Shown in pieces: positions 21,938-56,419 of a stretch of DNA of 64,000 nt. The notes beneath the pieces were generated by a model. That model searched no databases and was not told the origin of the DNA. It saw only the letters and a program-made list of their open reading frames with translations. Position 1 is the stretch's first letter, and every line of letters starts with the position of its first letter. Made by a program: the position numbers and the translations under genes. This stretch comes from Varanus komodoensis (lineage: Eukaryota > Chordata > Lepidosauria > Squamata > Varanidae), in contig NW_025335568.1 in NCBI RefSeq assembly GCF_004798865.1, positions 59,105,753 to 59,169,752 of the forward strand, in the 5' to 3' direction.

Positions 21938-24232
21938 GTAGCTGTTTTGTTACAAGGATGCATCCTGGGGGTTCCATAGGAGGTGGGGCTACAGAAAAAA
22001 TCTCACGGGAAGCTTGCCTTTGCCTTGTACGTAACACTTGCCATGGCCTTGTGCACTGCCCATAGGCAATGAGACTGCACCTACCAGACCCACCTGTGGA
22101 CAGTGATGAGGAGGAGGCATCTGCAGCTCAAACCAGTCGCACCTGCATTCCTATGGATCCCGGTAAGAGAACAAAGCTTTTTTAAAAAGTCTTTGTGTGT
22201 GTCTGTAGTCTGCCATGGAAATAATCAGCCTGAGAATTCAGTGCAAATACCCAGTCCCGCTGACATGAAGAACCCATGAGAGCCACGCTGGATCAGATGA
22301 AAGGGCCACCTAGCCCAGTGTCCTGTTCACAGTGGCAAAGCAGCTGCCCATGGAAAACCCACAAGCAGGACATGACTGCAACAACACCCTCCTGGCTGAG
22401 TTCTCCAGCAGCTGGTGCCCACAGACATTCTACCAATGATACCGGATGGAGGTAGCTAAGAGCCATCAAGACTAGTAGCCTTTGATAGCCTTTTCCTCCA
22501 TGAATTTGTCCAATCCCTTTTAAAACTGTCCAAACTGATGGCCGTTGCTCCATCTCATGGAAATGAATCCCATAGTTTAATTATGTGCTGTGCAGGGCTG
22601 GGATGAGCCCTTTTTGAATCTGTCCTTGTATCTATGGACTTCCTCCTGTGTTCACCCTGGTCCTGCAAAGTAAACTGAGTCAAGAAGAAGTCCTCAAATG
22701 CTTGCAGATCCCCAGTTGCGCAACTGGCAACCTCTCCCATCAGGTGCAGTTGCAGGACATGGAAGAGGGGTATTAACAGTCATGCCAGGCACAATTCCTG
22801 GCAAACCCCGTCCTTTCTGCCACCAGTGGTGGCACCGAGTGCAGAAGAGGGGTGCTGCTGGCATCATGCCAGGTGCCGTTCCTGACAACCACAGCAACCA
22901 AGCTTCCATGCCCAGTGCAGCTGGCAGTGGTGGTACCGAATGCAAGAGAAGGGTGCTGCTGGCACAACAAATGGGGTTCGAGTTCTGTCACATGTCCTGG
23001 GAGCACTCACCAGGAACTCAGGTGGACTGGAGTACGGGGAGCAAAGCCCAGGGAATCCCGCACATTTCCCATCCCCAAATGGATTCCCAGTACTGTGCGA
23101 AGAAGTATTTCCTTTTATCTGTCCCAAATCTCCTGCCAATCAGTGTCATGGGATGAACTCATTGACTTCTAATATTACAAGAGAGGAAGAAAAATGTCTC
23201 CCTATCTACTTTCTTCACAGTGTGTGTTATTTTGTATACCTCAACCATGTCTTCAGTTTCTTGCCCTCTAAACCGAACTGTTGTAACTTTTCCTGACGAG
23301 AGCTGCTGCAGTCTCTTGATCACTTTAGGTACCCTTTCTGCACTTTTTCTGCCCTGTAAAATATCCTGTTTTAAGTGCAGTGACCAGAACTGTGTAAAAG
23401 TGTCTGCACCATAGATTTGAATGAGGTCATTGCCAGACACATTCCAGCTGTGTACAGGTTTCTCCATTCCAACTCTGTACTTATCTAGTTTTGCTATATC
23501 CTTTTCAGATCTCTTTTGCGAAACTTAGTCCATTCCTATCCAACAACCTGATTAAATCAGAGGTTATTGCACTTAGATTGAAAGGGTAGCAAATCAGGGC
23601 TTGAATTGGGTGGGGTCTCAGGTTGGCTTCTGCTTGCCCAAGTCCAGCACTCTGTGCCCTCTGGATCCCATTAGTTGTCATACCATTTCTTTCTTCCTTT
23701 TCTTCCAAACGGCTACAGTATTTTCAGACCACTAACTAGTATGTAAAAGCTTCCGGTATTCTTATAATTTAGGATTGCTGCTCATCTGGGTTTCATAACA
23801 GCTGTGTGGATCTCTCCTTTGGATGTCCATTTCCTAGCACAAACTTAACATGATTCATTAATGTAATTTCCACACACTTTTTCAGCAAACCAGACCTTTA
23901 CTCTGGGTTACTTGCTGTCCCACTTTTTACTTATTTACAATTTTTGTATCCTACCCTTCAATGTCTCTTTTGCTTTCATCACTGTATAAATGTGGAAGCC
24001 CCTGGAAAGGAACTATGCTTTTTTCTTTTGTTTTGGTGCAGTGTTTCTCACATGTTGTCTTTTGCTGACTCTAGAACATGTGGAGCTGGTGAAAAGGACT
24101 ATGGCTGGGATCAAGCTCCCAACACTGGGTATCCCTGCATGGGCTAATGAGATTTCTGATGACCAATGGAAGGATATGGTGCAGCGAACGCTGCAAGCCA
24201 GACAGAGTGGCTCCAAGCCTGAATGGAAGTGA
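21665..24232 (+). CDS. MEA1: MEA1, male-enhanced antigen 1 (three coding exons)
   Basis: Joining 21665-21937, 22066-22162 and 24075-24232 gives a 175-residue protein, close to human MEA1 in length. All junctions are GT-AG and the phases match (0, then 1). Recognisable segments are MGPERI near residue 11, an acidic run ([10 protein letters not shown]) at about 43-52, YQPLNQDP at about 59-66, LHLPDPP at about 95-101, and the conserved C-terminal block [15 protein letters not shown] through WK at the stop. The start ATG lies 10 nt after a CAAAG acceptor, which fits the human layout of a non-coding exon 1 and a start in exon 2. MEA1 is a small acidic protein expressed strongly in testis; its biochemical role is not established. 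The gene runs convergently toward PPP2R5D, as in human. Family identity is from recall of the human protein and is very secure. Confidence 0.96.
22066..22162 (+). CDS. MEA1: MEA1 second coding exon
   Basis: A 97-nt exon, too short to stand out as an open frame, coding for [17 protein letters not shown] through IPMDP plus the first base of a Glu codon. The acceptor is cccatag/GC and the donor is CCCG/gtaaga. Confidence 0.95.
22275..23520 (-). mobile_element. CR1 LINE in the last MEA1 intron, split by an insert
   Basis: The left part (22275-22595) reads CACGCTGGATCAGATGAAAG, AAGCAGGACATGACTGCAAC and TTTTCCTCCATGAATTTGTC. The right part (23095-23520) resumes with AAGAAGTATTTCCTTTTATC, CTGTTGTAACTTTTCCTGAC and GTGACCAGAACTGTGTAAAA. 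Both are inverted CR1 and meet at the same point of the consensus (about GTGCTGTGC / AAGAAGTA). Confidence 0.82.
22596..23095. repeat. Unknown 500-bp insert with imperfect tandem repeats
   Basis: Inserted in the CR1. GAAGAGGGGTATTAACAGTC, GAAGAGGGGTGCTGCTGGCA and GAGAAGGGTGCTGCTGGCAC recur about 80-100 bases apart, each with an upstream GTGGTGG(C/T)ACCGA-like or GCCAGG box. TGCCAGGCACAATTCCTGGC and TGCCAGGTGCCGTTCCTGAC are a matching pair. Family not recognised; overlapping frames on both strands look like by-products of the repeats. Confidence 0.6.
24075..24232 (+). CDS. MEA1: MEA1 last coding exon
   Basis: Begins after a ctctag acceptor, completes Glu124 and codes for [11 protein letters not shown] through PEWK and the TGA stop. 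This is the most conserved block of the family. Confidence 0.96.
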
Positions 24233-24245
24233 AGATCGAAGAGCC

Positions 24246-24251
24246 AATAAA
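24246..24251 (+). terminator. AATAAA close to the MEA1 stop codon
   Basis: A canonical AATAAA hexamer starts 14 nt after the MEA1 stop. If used, the 3' UTR would be only about 30-40 nt. The alternative is the hexamer at 24717. Confidence 0.45.
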
Positions 24252-24716
24252 TTCTCCATTCACCAAGGAAATGGCTAAGCAAAAAGTGCTGCACTTTAAA
24301 CTAACCTCCTCTGACATGGTCAGGCATATATTATCTTTCATCAGCACAGATGCTCTGTGTTCATTTTGTGATTTGGCCTCTTTCATTAGATGTTTGTAAT
24401 ACCTGATCGTAGCTACTGAGCACTTGTGGTGGTAGGTGTAGCCCACACCATCAAGGTTCTCCTCCTCTTGGTGAAAAGTCTCTTGAAGAAATAATCCTTC
24501 CCTGTGAAATGGCCCCGGGCATGTATATAGTAGCCCTATTAGCCTTGCTCTCTGTCCCCACTTTCCTTGTGACACATGGGCTTATGAGCTAAACATGGCC
24601 ATCAGGTGGAGTCCGTCATGTCATCTTTTCAAGAGATCCATTTTATTTAGTTCTGTACATTACAGGGACATCTGTACAAAATCCAACACTGTCATACTAT
24701 GTAATACTCTACTGAA

Positions 24717-24722
24717 AATAAA
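24717..24722 (+). terminator. Second candidate MEA1 poly(A) signal
   Basis: AATAAA about 485 nt after the stop, giving a 3' UTR of ordinary length. Which hexamer is used cannot be told without transcripts. Confidence 0.45.
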
Positions 24723-24732
24723 GTACACCATA

Positions 24733-27364
24733 TGTACATAATGAACTATAAAGCAGCTTAATACTTGTGTCCAGGGAGTGAATGCATCAGTTTTGTATTT
24801 CCCTCTTGAGAGAGGCTATGTAAGAAGTGAAAATAGGCAACTCCAACCCTGTCCATGTCGAATGTAGGGAAGGTAAAAGCAGAAACTGGAACAAACATAA
24901 GGGGAGTTATAAGTACAGCTGGATTATGGTGGGGTAACTGGAAGTTGTGTGCTTGAGATGCTCATTTTGGCAGGAGGTGGTCAGTTCTTTCACCCCCAGT
25001 TTCTCCCACCCGTTGGATACACAGGACACTGGAATGAATTGGCAGCAAACTAAACTTTAATGTTAGGTACCAAACACAAGTTCCCTGACCCCAAACAAAG
25101 ATTAGACAGAGGCTATATTTACATCTAAGCCGTACAGCACATGTTGCTTATTAACAGCCCTGCTCTGCCCCTGCAAAATTATGACAGGCAGAGAAGTGCC
25201 GTGTTGCGTACATGTGGGAATGGAAGGGGGAGAGATTTCCTATAGTCCTCCTTGTTTGCAGAGCCCAGCCTTGGCGGGTGGGTGGGGCAAAGAGAAAACA
25301 TGAATTGCACTTCAGTGTAGAGAAATTCCAAGTCCATTTCTTCCCTGTAATAGTTACACCACACTTGAAGACAAGTGGTCAAACATGCAGGTTATCCAGA
25401 CCTGATACCTGTTTGATGCTACCATTGAATTGAAAAGCATACAGTGGAAAGCAAGCATAACTCCCCCTTCTATATTATGGGTGCTTTTAATTGCTCATTT
25501 GTTGCTTCAAGTGGTGCATGGCAAAAGGTTTAGCTAGCCTTGAAAGGGTGTTAATCACATGAGTTACACTTCACTAGACAGTGTGTCTTCATCAACAAGT
25601 ATTTAAAATATTTTGGCAGGAGATGATGGAGGTTTAGTATCATCGTGTACACCAGGACTGGGCAGCTTGTGGCTTTCCTGATGTTTTGGCCCATGATTCC
25701 CACCATTACTAGCCAGCATAGTCAATGATAAGGGATGATGGAGTCATAAGCCAAAGCATTGTGAGGGCCAGACGCTGCTCATCCCTGATGTAAACAAATA
25801 GCAATTTCGGTTCTGAGTGTCAGTCTTATGTAGCCAGATGGCGCCCTCCAGGGACAAGACAGGGTATGCAAAAGCGCAAAACATCTGTTTAAAAACCCTT
25901 TTAAGGTTGGACCTCAAAAGCAGCCTAATGAGGATGTGGTGTGGTCAGTATCCACATAATGCTGATAGGGTTGGTGGGCAGAAAATGGGGTGGGGAAGGG
26001 AACAGAATGCAGTACCCTAAAGAGGCTACTGAATAGGAACATTCCATACGTCAGTGTTTTGTAGTAGGTCCAACTTGAGATCGATGGACTAGCTGTATTA
26101 ATAACCATTTATCAGCCATGTCTTACTGCTTAAAGCGAGTAGGTACATTCCTGTGTAAACTATGATTTGCAGGCAAAGAATGCAACACTGTGTGAATAAC
26201 TCACAAATTCCCACCTGCCCAGTGGTAACTGATTAGCCTGCTAAGGGCTAAAAGGACCACTGAGCAGGTGAACCAAGAGTAGGGTATCCTTAAGGCAACT
26301 AAAAAATTAGATTGCAGGGAACTGCAATTGCCCAAGGTACAGAAGGAATAAAAAATAAAATGGGTGTAGGGGAGGTAAATAAACAAAGGAGTTAGGTGGT
26401 ATGAAGGGTTGAACAAGGGCAAGGGTGTTATGCAGGCACACAGTTTGACCCTAGATTATGCTTTCTCTGATGATCAATTAATTTCAATGGCATCTACTTC
26501 CAAATAAGCGCATTTAGGCTTGCAATAAAGAGCTTGGAACTAGACACTGACGAGCTTCTGTAGACAGGACTCCCAAAGCTAAATTGGAGGATCTACAGGC
26601 AGGATCTCCCAAAGTTAAACTGAAGGATCTTGTCAGTATGAAACTGATTACACATGAACACCCTTTAGTTATGTTCCATGGTCCAGGAATTTAATCTGCA
26701 GCCTGTGAGCAATGACAGCACATTAAACAACTCTCCCAATTACTAGCTCGAGGAAAGCAGTCTGATGTGTACTTCCTAAAAGGAGCCTCTGTTACTTCTC
26801 ATTCCCTGATTAAAACAGCCAAAATGAACATGACTACAGTAAGACCTTACCCGTAACAAAGGACTACTGCTGGCTAGATCAGTCATTCCCAACTGGTCCT
26901 CTCCAGAGTTCTGAACTACAACTCCCAGCATCCCTGATCACTGATCATGCTGGCCAGGACTGATGGGAACATTGGGAATACACCAGGTTGTGGAAGCCTG
27001 GCCTAGTTTTTTTCCCTTGCTCCCAGTATGCAAAATGCTTAAATCCATTTGTAATAGTGTTTAATAAGTTTTGCTGTTAAGCAGTCATTCTTCAGAGTTT
27101 AAAGACTCACAGCTGAAAGGAAGCTTAGTATAAATAAGAGAGTCCGCTTCAGACATCCACACTTGCACCAATTCTAGCTGAGAGAGAGAGAGAACCAGAC
27201 CATTAAGGAAGGCTCATTCAGCAGCTGCATTATTAGCTACCATCTACAGAAAGGTACTGCTCATCTGCATCAAGGAAGATGAAGACCACCACAGAGCTGA
27301 AAGCACTGCCCAAACCAATGCACCTAGAACCACATATGGCTGTCACTGACCACAAGATTGAGGG
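24733..27364. other. Intergenic region between convergent MEA1 and PPP2R5D
   Basis: No coding potential recognised. It holds fold-back repeats at about 25655-25790 and 26885-27000 (TCCAGAGTTCTGAACTACAA then CTCCCAGCATCCCTG) and an AG run near 27181-27191. The rest is unassigned. Confidence 0.6.
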
Positions 27365-27982
27365 GACAGTGCAAATGACTGCCCTTTATTTACATTGATC
27401 GAAACAAGTCGAATTCATTCATTCTGTGGGGAGGGGAGGGAAGGCAGGCAATACATTGTTCCCAAATCTAGCCTGGTCCCCAAGGAACAAGCCTGCCTTA
27501 AACCTTAGAAAATGGCCTGCATCAACTTGCTCGGCCAATTTCATGTAAAGCTTCTGTTACACACATCGCGTGGTTGTGCACAGTGGGGTAAAAGGGGGTA
27601 AAAGAAGTGCTGAAATGCTCTAGTGAAACTGTTGTGTCACGTATGGCTGATAAGTGGTTGAGCTCTCAATGGTTTGGTCCTGGGACTGGAGTAGATAAAA
27701 ACGCGCACGCACACAGCAGGAACTGGGCGGATCCCCACGTGTGGAATGATGCTCTCATGGATTGGCTAGGCTCCTTCACACGTGCACACAAAACACAGCC
27801 TTAAGAGGATAAAGCAGGAGGAAGTGACAGTGTGGTGGGCTATGAGGTACAATGTAAAATCAAATCTAACCTGAAAGAATGAGAATGGAGCGGAGGACAG
27901 GCACAGCTCACCATGTTCATTCCCTAGTTATACATTAGAACAAAGTGCATTTCTGTGTACCCTCCAGGGGCTCCCTAGCCCG
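27365..27982 (-). other. PPP2R5D: PPP2R5D 3' UTR with poly(A) signal
   Basis: From the stop to a minus-strand AATAAA at 27385-27390, about 600 nt. The exact cleavage point near 27365 is inferred. No repeat was recognised inside, as expected for a real UTR. Confidence 0.65.
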
Positions 27983-51035
<23,053 letters not shown>

Positions 51036-51179
51036 CTGAAGAGGGAACAAAAATATACAAATCTAAACTGAGCTTTATCCTGCCGGAGGCAACTGTGTGA
51101 TTTATTGTAGGTTTAATAACCATGAACTACGATAAACATCTTCTGCCTTCTTCCAAGTGCCATCTTGGATGGAAGCTTG

Positions 51180-51495
51180 GAGAAGGTAAAGAGAGAGGCC
51201 TTCTCAGTGGTAGCCCTCCATATGCAGAATCAGCTCCCCAGTGAAACCTACCTGGGGCAAATTCTGTCATATTTTCAGTGCCAGGTTAAGATAGCTCACT
51301 TTTCTGAGACATTTAACTATATTTAAATGCTCTAAGCATGAAGGGACATTTATATTGGCTGATCCTAACAAGTCTAACTGTACAAAAATTGTTCAATCTG
51401 TTACACTGGTTTTTACCTTTTGTATACTCTGAGAAATATGTTGTTTTTATGCTGTTTTATTACAGTTGTACACAGTGTTTTAAGAGCTGTTGTCA
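51180..51495 (+). mobile_element. L2-type LINE 3' part
   Basis: GAGAGAGGCCTTCTCAGTGG, GTGGTAGCCCTCCATATGCA and CAGCTCCCCAGTGAAACCTA match the L2 coding end (AFSVVAPRLWN). Confidence 0.65.
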
Positions 51496-52030
51496 ACTTC
51501 CCAGAGAGCTTTGGAAATAACATTGCAACAATTACACCACAACCACAACCATCATAATAAATCCATCCAAACTATGCTATTGACTTTTTTCTTCGGGTCC
51601 CATCACTGGCATCCATTCTATGCTCCAAACGATTAAATTCCACTGAAAGGAGACTTAATCCCATTAGAAGGGGGATAGAATATCCAGGTCTCACGGCCAC
51701 ATATCATCACTTTTAGTTATCTCTCTTCATTAACTCCTAATTTCTTCCCCTCCTGCTATTCACAGTTTTGCTGTTGGTGATTATTCAAATACTGATTCTA
51801 CTTGAATCACCACAACCTTAGCACATGCTATCTGTACCTAGAAGATGATAATTCTCCCAGTGGCCTGACCTGAATGATCATGTTTAAACTTATTAAGCTG
51901 GGATTTTAAAAAGTCTTTTGCCTGTGGATGCAGTTCCGTCACTCCACCCTTCATGGGGTACAAAGTCAAACCAGGAACTTTCAAATTCAGGGATGAGCAG
52001 CCTTCTGGTTTGTGTAACCAACCTGACAGG

Positions 52031-52145
52031 CAAAATATAATCCTATGCATGTTTAGCTGGAAAAGGTCCTACAACTCCCAGCATGACCCAACCAGCATGG
52101 CTGAGATGCTGGGAATTGTGGATTGTCTCAGTCTAAACATGATAA
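52031..52145. repeat. Palindromic mini-element, GGGTGCAAT family
   Basis: ATAATCCTATGCATGTTTAG and AGTCTAAACATGATAAAGC are inverted outer arms; CCTACAACTCCCAGCATGAC and GATGCTGGGAATTGTGG are inner arms. Confidence 0.75.
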
Positions 52146-52579
52146 AGCTTGTGCCAAAACTTGGCACAATTGTATATAACCCTAAGTATTTACAATTTTA
52201 CATGCAGCCAAAGGTTCCTATAATTTTACTGTCAGAGAACACAAAATATATTTAAAATATTTAAAGAAATATTGAACAAGCTAACAAATTAGGTGCACAA
52301 GGTACTGCAACAGTATTTGGGATCTTTGCTCTAATCCTTTTCACTGCCATGACAAATAAACCCACTTGACTGGTAAAATAAGGATACATATCTACAAGTA
52401 GTTTACACATTTGTGCAGCCAAATTTCTACCAGACATTCTTCCCAACAAAGATCCAAAATACAAGCCACAGAAGACTATATAATTAATCATTTCCTTTAC
52501 TGGTGGAGTTCCACTTACAAAAAGATGCTGAAAGATGGGAAAATCTGCATAATACACATAAAATTGTGTATTTTATTAG

Positions 52580-52655
52580 ATGTTGTAAGCCGCCCCGAGG
52601 CTTCGGCAAGGGGCGGCATAGAAATGTTTTAATAAATAAATAAAAATAAATAACT
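52580..52655 (+). repeat. Hairpin-tail module, best copy
   Basis: A GCCGCCCC/GGGGCGGC stem at 52589-52617 with GAGGCTTCGGCAA between, then CATAGAAATGTTTTAATAAA and (AAAT)n. Confidence 0.75.
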
Positions 52656-53336
52656 CCCATCCCAATTTGAAGAAGGTCTAGTTTGGAAGCATCATTCCAT
52701 AAATGCCTTCTTTTTACTAGAACCTCTAGTTCCACCAGCTGAAGTCACGTGCAAAATAGTGACTCAGGCCTATTTTTTATTTATTGTATATTGCACAAAT
52801 CCTGAGACCATGGCAGAAATAAAACAAACATATCAAATCAATTGAAAAACCCAATACATAAAACTGATTAAAATTAATATATAAAAATCACTTGAAACAG
52901 GTTAATATTACTAAGAAGCAGACAGACAGAATAAGCCAATCTCAGTGGCATTGGAAGGGCTATCAAGCTACAATCATGCTCTCCAAACATTTTGAGGATT
53001 CACTGTGATATATTCCACACCACAAACTTCTCCCTGCATCTTGCAGCCTACAAACAAGGTAACATTTTTGGTAATGCATCAATTTGTCCTTTGAAGTATG
53101 AAATCCAACATTTCCTTCTTTTCCTAGTATTTCATTTTCTTTAGGAAGGGTTCTAAATATGTCAGTATATAACTGGCAATATAGCCGGTAATGGAAATAT
53201 AGCCAGGAGTGTTTGCATTCCCACAAATGGTGGCAAAGTGACAAAAGAAACCACTCTGGTCAGTGGCTTTTTCTGAAGAATATACTATTGTTGGAGAAGT
53301 CCTCCAGGATGCTTCTGAATGCCTGTGATGCAACCT

Positions 53337-53447
53337 TCTCCAATCTAGCACCCTCCAGATGCGTTGGACTGAAACTCCCAATAGCCATGCCAACTGGTGA
53401 TGATGGAGGCAGTAGTCCAACATATCTGGAGGGCACCAGGTTAGCAC
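53337..53447. repeat. Fold-back repeat (CTCCAGATG family)
   Basis: GCACCCTCCAGATGCGTTGG-ACTGAAACTCCC pairs with GTAGTCCAACATATCTGGAG-GGCACC. Confidence 0.8.
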
Positions 53448-53796
53448 AAGCTCATTGATTATTTTATCAGTAAAATATTCCCACCTACCAGGTTCCAGCC
53501 TATTAGAAAGCTTCTCTGACACCCCCAGCAAGAATTCTGTGTCTCTGCCGGCACCAGGGTATCGAATTCCCACTAGCTTTCCATACATTTTCTGCAGGAT
53601 AACAGAAGCTGGCAGGGTTTGGTGATGCTGTACACACTAGAACCTGCAATTCCCAATTAATATGGTCCTGTCTGCCAGAATGGGGGGATCAGCCCATACA
53701 AGGTCACCTTCTTTTACTGCAGGAAAGTCAGGCTTTGCAAAGGGCTGTATCTTGAAAAGCTTACTTACAAGAAGCTGCTGCAATCCAGAAAGTATC

Positions 53797-53945
53797 TTAA
53801 GACCTAATCCTATCCATGTAAAGCCAAAAAAAGTCCTATGACTCCCAGCATTCCCTAGCCAGTCATGTTCTCTATAGTTGGCCAGGGAATGACGGGAGTT
53901 GTAAGACTTTTTTCTGCCTAAGCCTCCATAGAATTGCACCCTTAG
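53797..53945. repeat. Palindromic mini-element, GGGTGCAAT family
   Basis: CTTAAGACCTAATCCTATCC faces the inverse of TAAGGGTGCAATTCTATGG. Inner arms are AGTCCTATGACTCCCAGCAT and GACGGGAGTTGTAAGACTTT. Confidence 0.8.
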
Positions 53946-54607
53946 CTACTTGGCTTTCATGCGCTTCTTTCACAGATGTTGCATGCTAGCCCAGCACATT
54001 TTGTTCCTTCCTTTTCTTTCAAAAGTTTTAGATGCTGACCTTGCTTTCGATGGTCTTGTATTATTCCATAGCATAGTACATACTGGAATCTTAAGCTGGT
54101 GGTATTAAAAAGTATGAGTTGATGGGTATGTTTTTCCTTTTTAAGATAGGGTTCCATTTGCATGGTCCTGTTCTTTGAAGAGCTCTACTGTTTTGTGTTA
54201 AACTGTTGTTTGACAGCAACCATCACTGAAACATACTTTTAAAAATCCACCCATATCCTTTGCAGGGAGTAGGGAAGGATGGAACCTTTAAAGGCAGCCA
54301 AAACATCCAGCATCTGCTCTTCATAAAGGCCTGGCGCAGACAGGCCTGTACAAATCTCCTTATCTATAGCAGCAAGCCACCCCCATATTTATTTGAGTAT
54401 TTACAAACCACTGACATTTACATATTTCACAGCAGTATATCCAAATCATAAAAGTTAACCAATACATGCATTGTTAGATATTGTATCTACATATGTATAA
54501 GACAGTAGATTCAATTACAGACAGATGGTTTGCATAAAAATTAAAAGGGCTGGTGCTTTTCTGACCTCGGGGAAAATTTTTCCATATAGTTGGCACCACT
54601 ACACTAA

Positions 54608-54805
54608 ATGCAGTATTTGTGGTTAAAGTGTTGGACTGGGAGAGATCCAGGTTTTAGTTCCCACCTAGCCAGAAACTCACTGGGTGACTTCGGGCCAGTC
54701 ACTTACTCTCAGCTAACCTATCTCACAGCATTGCTGTTGTGAGCTGTGTAATCCACCTGGGGTTCCTTACAGGAAGAAAAATGGCAGAATATAAATGTGA
54801 TATAA
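54608..54805 (+). mobile_element. tRNA-derived SINE (squamate type)
   Basis: TGGTTAAAGTGTTGGACTGG (A box), GATCCAGGTTTTAGTTCCCA (B box), ACTGGGTGACTTCGGGCCAG, CTAACCTATCTCACAGCATT and GGCAGAATATAAATGTGATA. Confidence 0.82.
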
Positions 54806-54819
54806 TAATAGTAAGTGTC

Positions 54820-55485
54820 CAGAACATAAGAGCCATATTAGATCAAACCAGGTTCATTGAGAGCAGCATTCTATTCACACAGTGGCCAACCAGTTGCTCA
54901 TAGGATCTCACAAGGAGGAACATAAATGCAATAGCACTGTCCTGTCCAACTTCTCCAGCAAGTGGTATACGTAAGCACACCACCTCTGATACTAGAGGTA
55001 GCATTTAAACCATCAGGACAAGATACCATTAATCTATCCAAACCATTTTTAAGGTCAAATTAGTGGTTATCGCTGTATCTCATGGAAGTAAATTCCATAG
55101 TTTAAGCATGCACTGTAAGAAGTACTTCCTTTTTTCTATCATGAACCTTCCAATATATATGGGATGACCACAGGTTCTAGCTTTGTGAGAGATAAAGACT
55201 TCTCCTCACCACTTTTTCCATTCTATGCATAATTTTATACACTTTTATCATGTCTTTCTTCACTAACCTTTCTCCTAAGCTAAACAGTTCCAGATGTTGT
55301 AATCTTTCTTCATAGCTGCTCCAACCCTATGGTTGCTCTTTTCTATACTTTTTCCAGACCTACAATACAATATCCTTTGTGAAGTGCAGTATCCAAACCT
55401 GTACATAGAATTCTAAAAATGGTTGTACCATAGATTTGTATAAGAAGAGCATGACATTGGCATTTTATCTGCTGTTTCTTTCCTA
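54820..55485 (-). mobile_element. CR1 LINE 3' part
   Basis: CAGAACATAAGAGCCATATT, CACAGTGGCCAACCAGTTGC, GTAAATTCCATAGTTTAAGC and TTGTAATCTTTCTTCATAGC, inverted CR1 in order. It joins directly to the element at 55490. Confidence 0.82.
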
Positions 55486-55489
55486 ATTA

Positions 55490-55623
55490 CAGGTAGTCCC
55501 CAGGTTACAAACGAATTCTGTTCCTAAGAACATCCTTAAGTTGAATTTGTAAGTTGTCAGGTCATGTATATAAAACATTTAAGAAGCCCTTCCATATATA
55601 CTAAAACATCTTAAACACAATAC

Positions 55624-55665
<42 letters not shown>

Positions 55666-56144
55666 TAACTGCAGGCATGGAAGGCAGAAAGAGAATCTAT
55701 ATGTATATGTGTAGGTATACAGTACAGTTTTAAACTAGTTTAAACAGAAAGAGAAAAAACAAAGAGTATTAAAGGTTAACAGTTGCACTAACATTAAGCC
55801 TAACATTAACTGGATGATGATGACAAAGATAGGGCTGGTGTTGGAGAGGATGGACCTGGTGCTGGAAAGTCAGCCAGGTGCTGGAGCAGGGGGCATTACC
55901 ACTGCAGTTGCTTTCTAGTTCTGACTTTGCTGCTCGCTGGCACCACTTTTTCCCTCCTCCTTCCCTTTCCTCCTGCCTTCCCTTCCTCCCTTCCTTACTC
56001 CTTCCTTCCTTTCCCTGCTGCCTAGCATACACCACCTGCAGGCACTCATTTGGAAGTGAGGACAAGGTGGGACCTCCTGGTTTGCTCGTTCATCAGTATG
56101 GATTGTTCATAACTTGGACACATTTGTAATCCTGGGACTCCCTG
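55490..56144. mobile_element. Tc1/mariner-like non-autonomous element with (GAT)n
   Basis: CAGGTAGTCCCCAGGTTACA at the left and the inverse of CAGGGAGTCCCAGGATTACA at the right are terminal inverted repeats of about 20 bp, with more paired sequence inside. A TA precedes the left end but is not clear at the right. About 14 GAT units lie at 55623-55665. Confidence 0.72.
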
Positions 56145-56189
56145 AATGCCCACAATGAAAATTGGCTTTTTCACCACAGCCACACAGCT

Positions 56190-56410
56190 GTGGAGTTGAC
56201 CTCAGTAGTATGAGGCACTAGTAGCAGGAACACTCCAGATGACCTTAAGGATTAAATGTGTCTATAAAGCAGAAGGCAATCTCTCAAGTAATCAGTTACT
56301 ACGTTGCATAATGCTTTACACACAAACAACAAAACCTTAAATCCAGTAGTAAATAGGCAGCCAGTGCAGTTCCTTCCATACAGGTGTAATATGCTGCTGA
56401 TATATTACCT
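56190..56410 (+). repeat. Dispersed repeat of uncertain family
   Basis: AAAACCTTAAATCCAGTAGT, AGGCAGCCAGTGCAGTTCCT and ACAGGTGTAATATGCTGCTG are text typical of a common squamate repeat. Confidence 0.45.
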
Positions 56411-56419
56411 AGCTCAAAA

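Noticed and set aside
22694-23172. Cluster of frames of 77-152 codons on both strands
   Set aside because: They fall in the repeat-containing insert within CR1 in the MEA1 intron; no protein family visible.
55623-55665. (GAT)n run as a coding poly-Asp/poly-Met or poly-Ile tract
   Set aside because: It sits inside a non-autonomous transposon in an intron, without a supporting reading frame.
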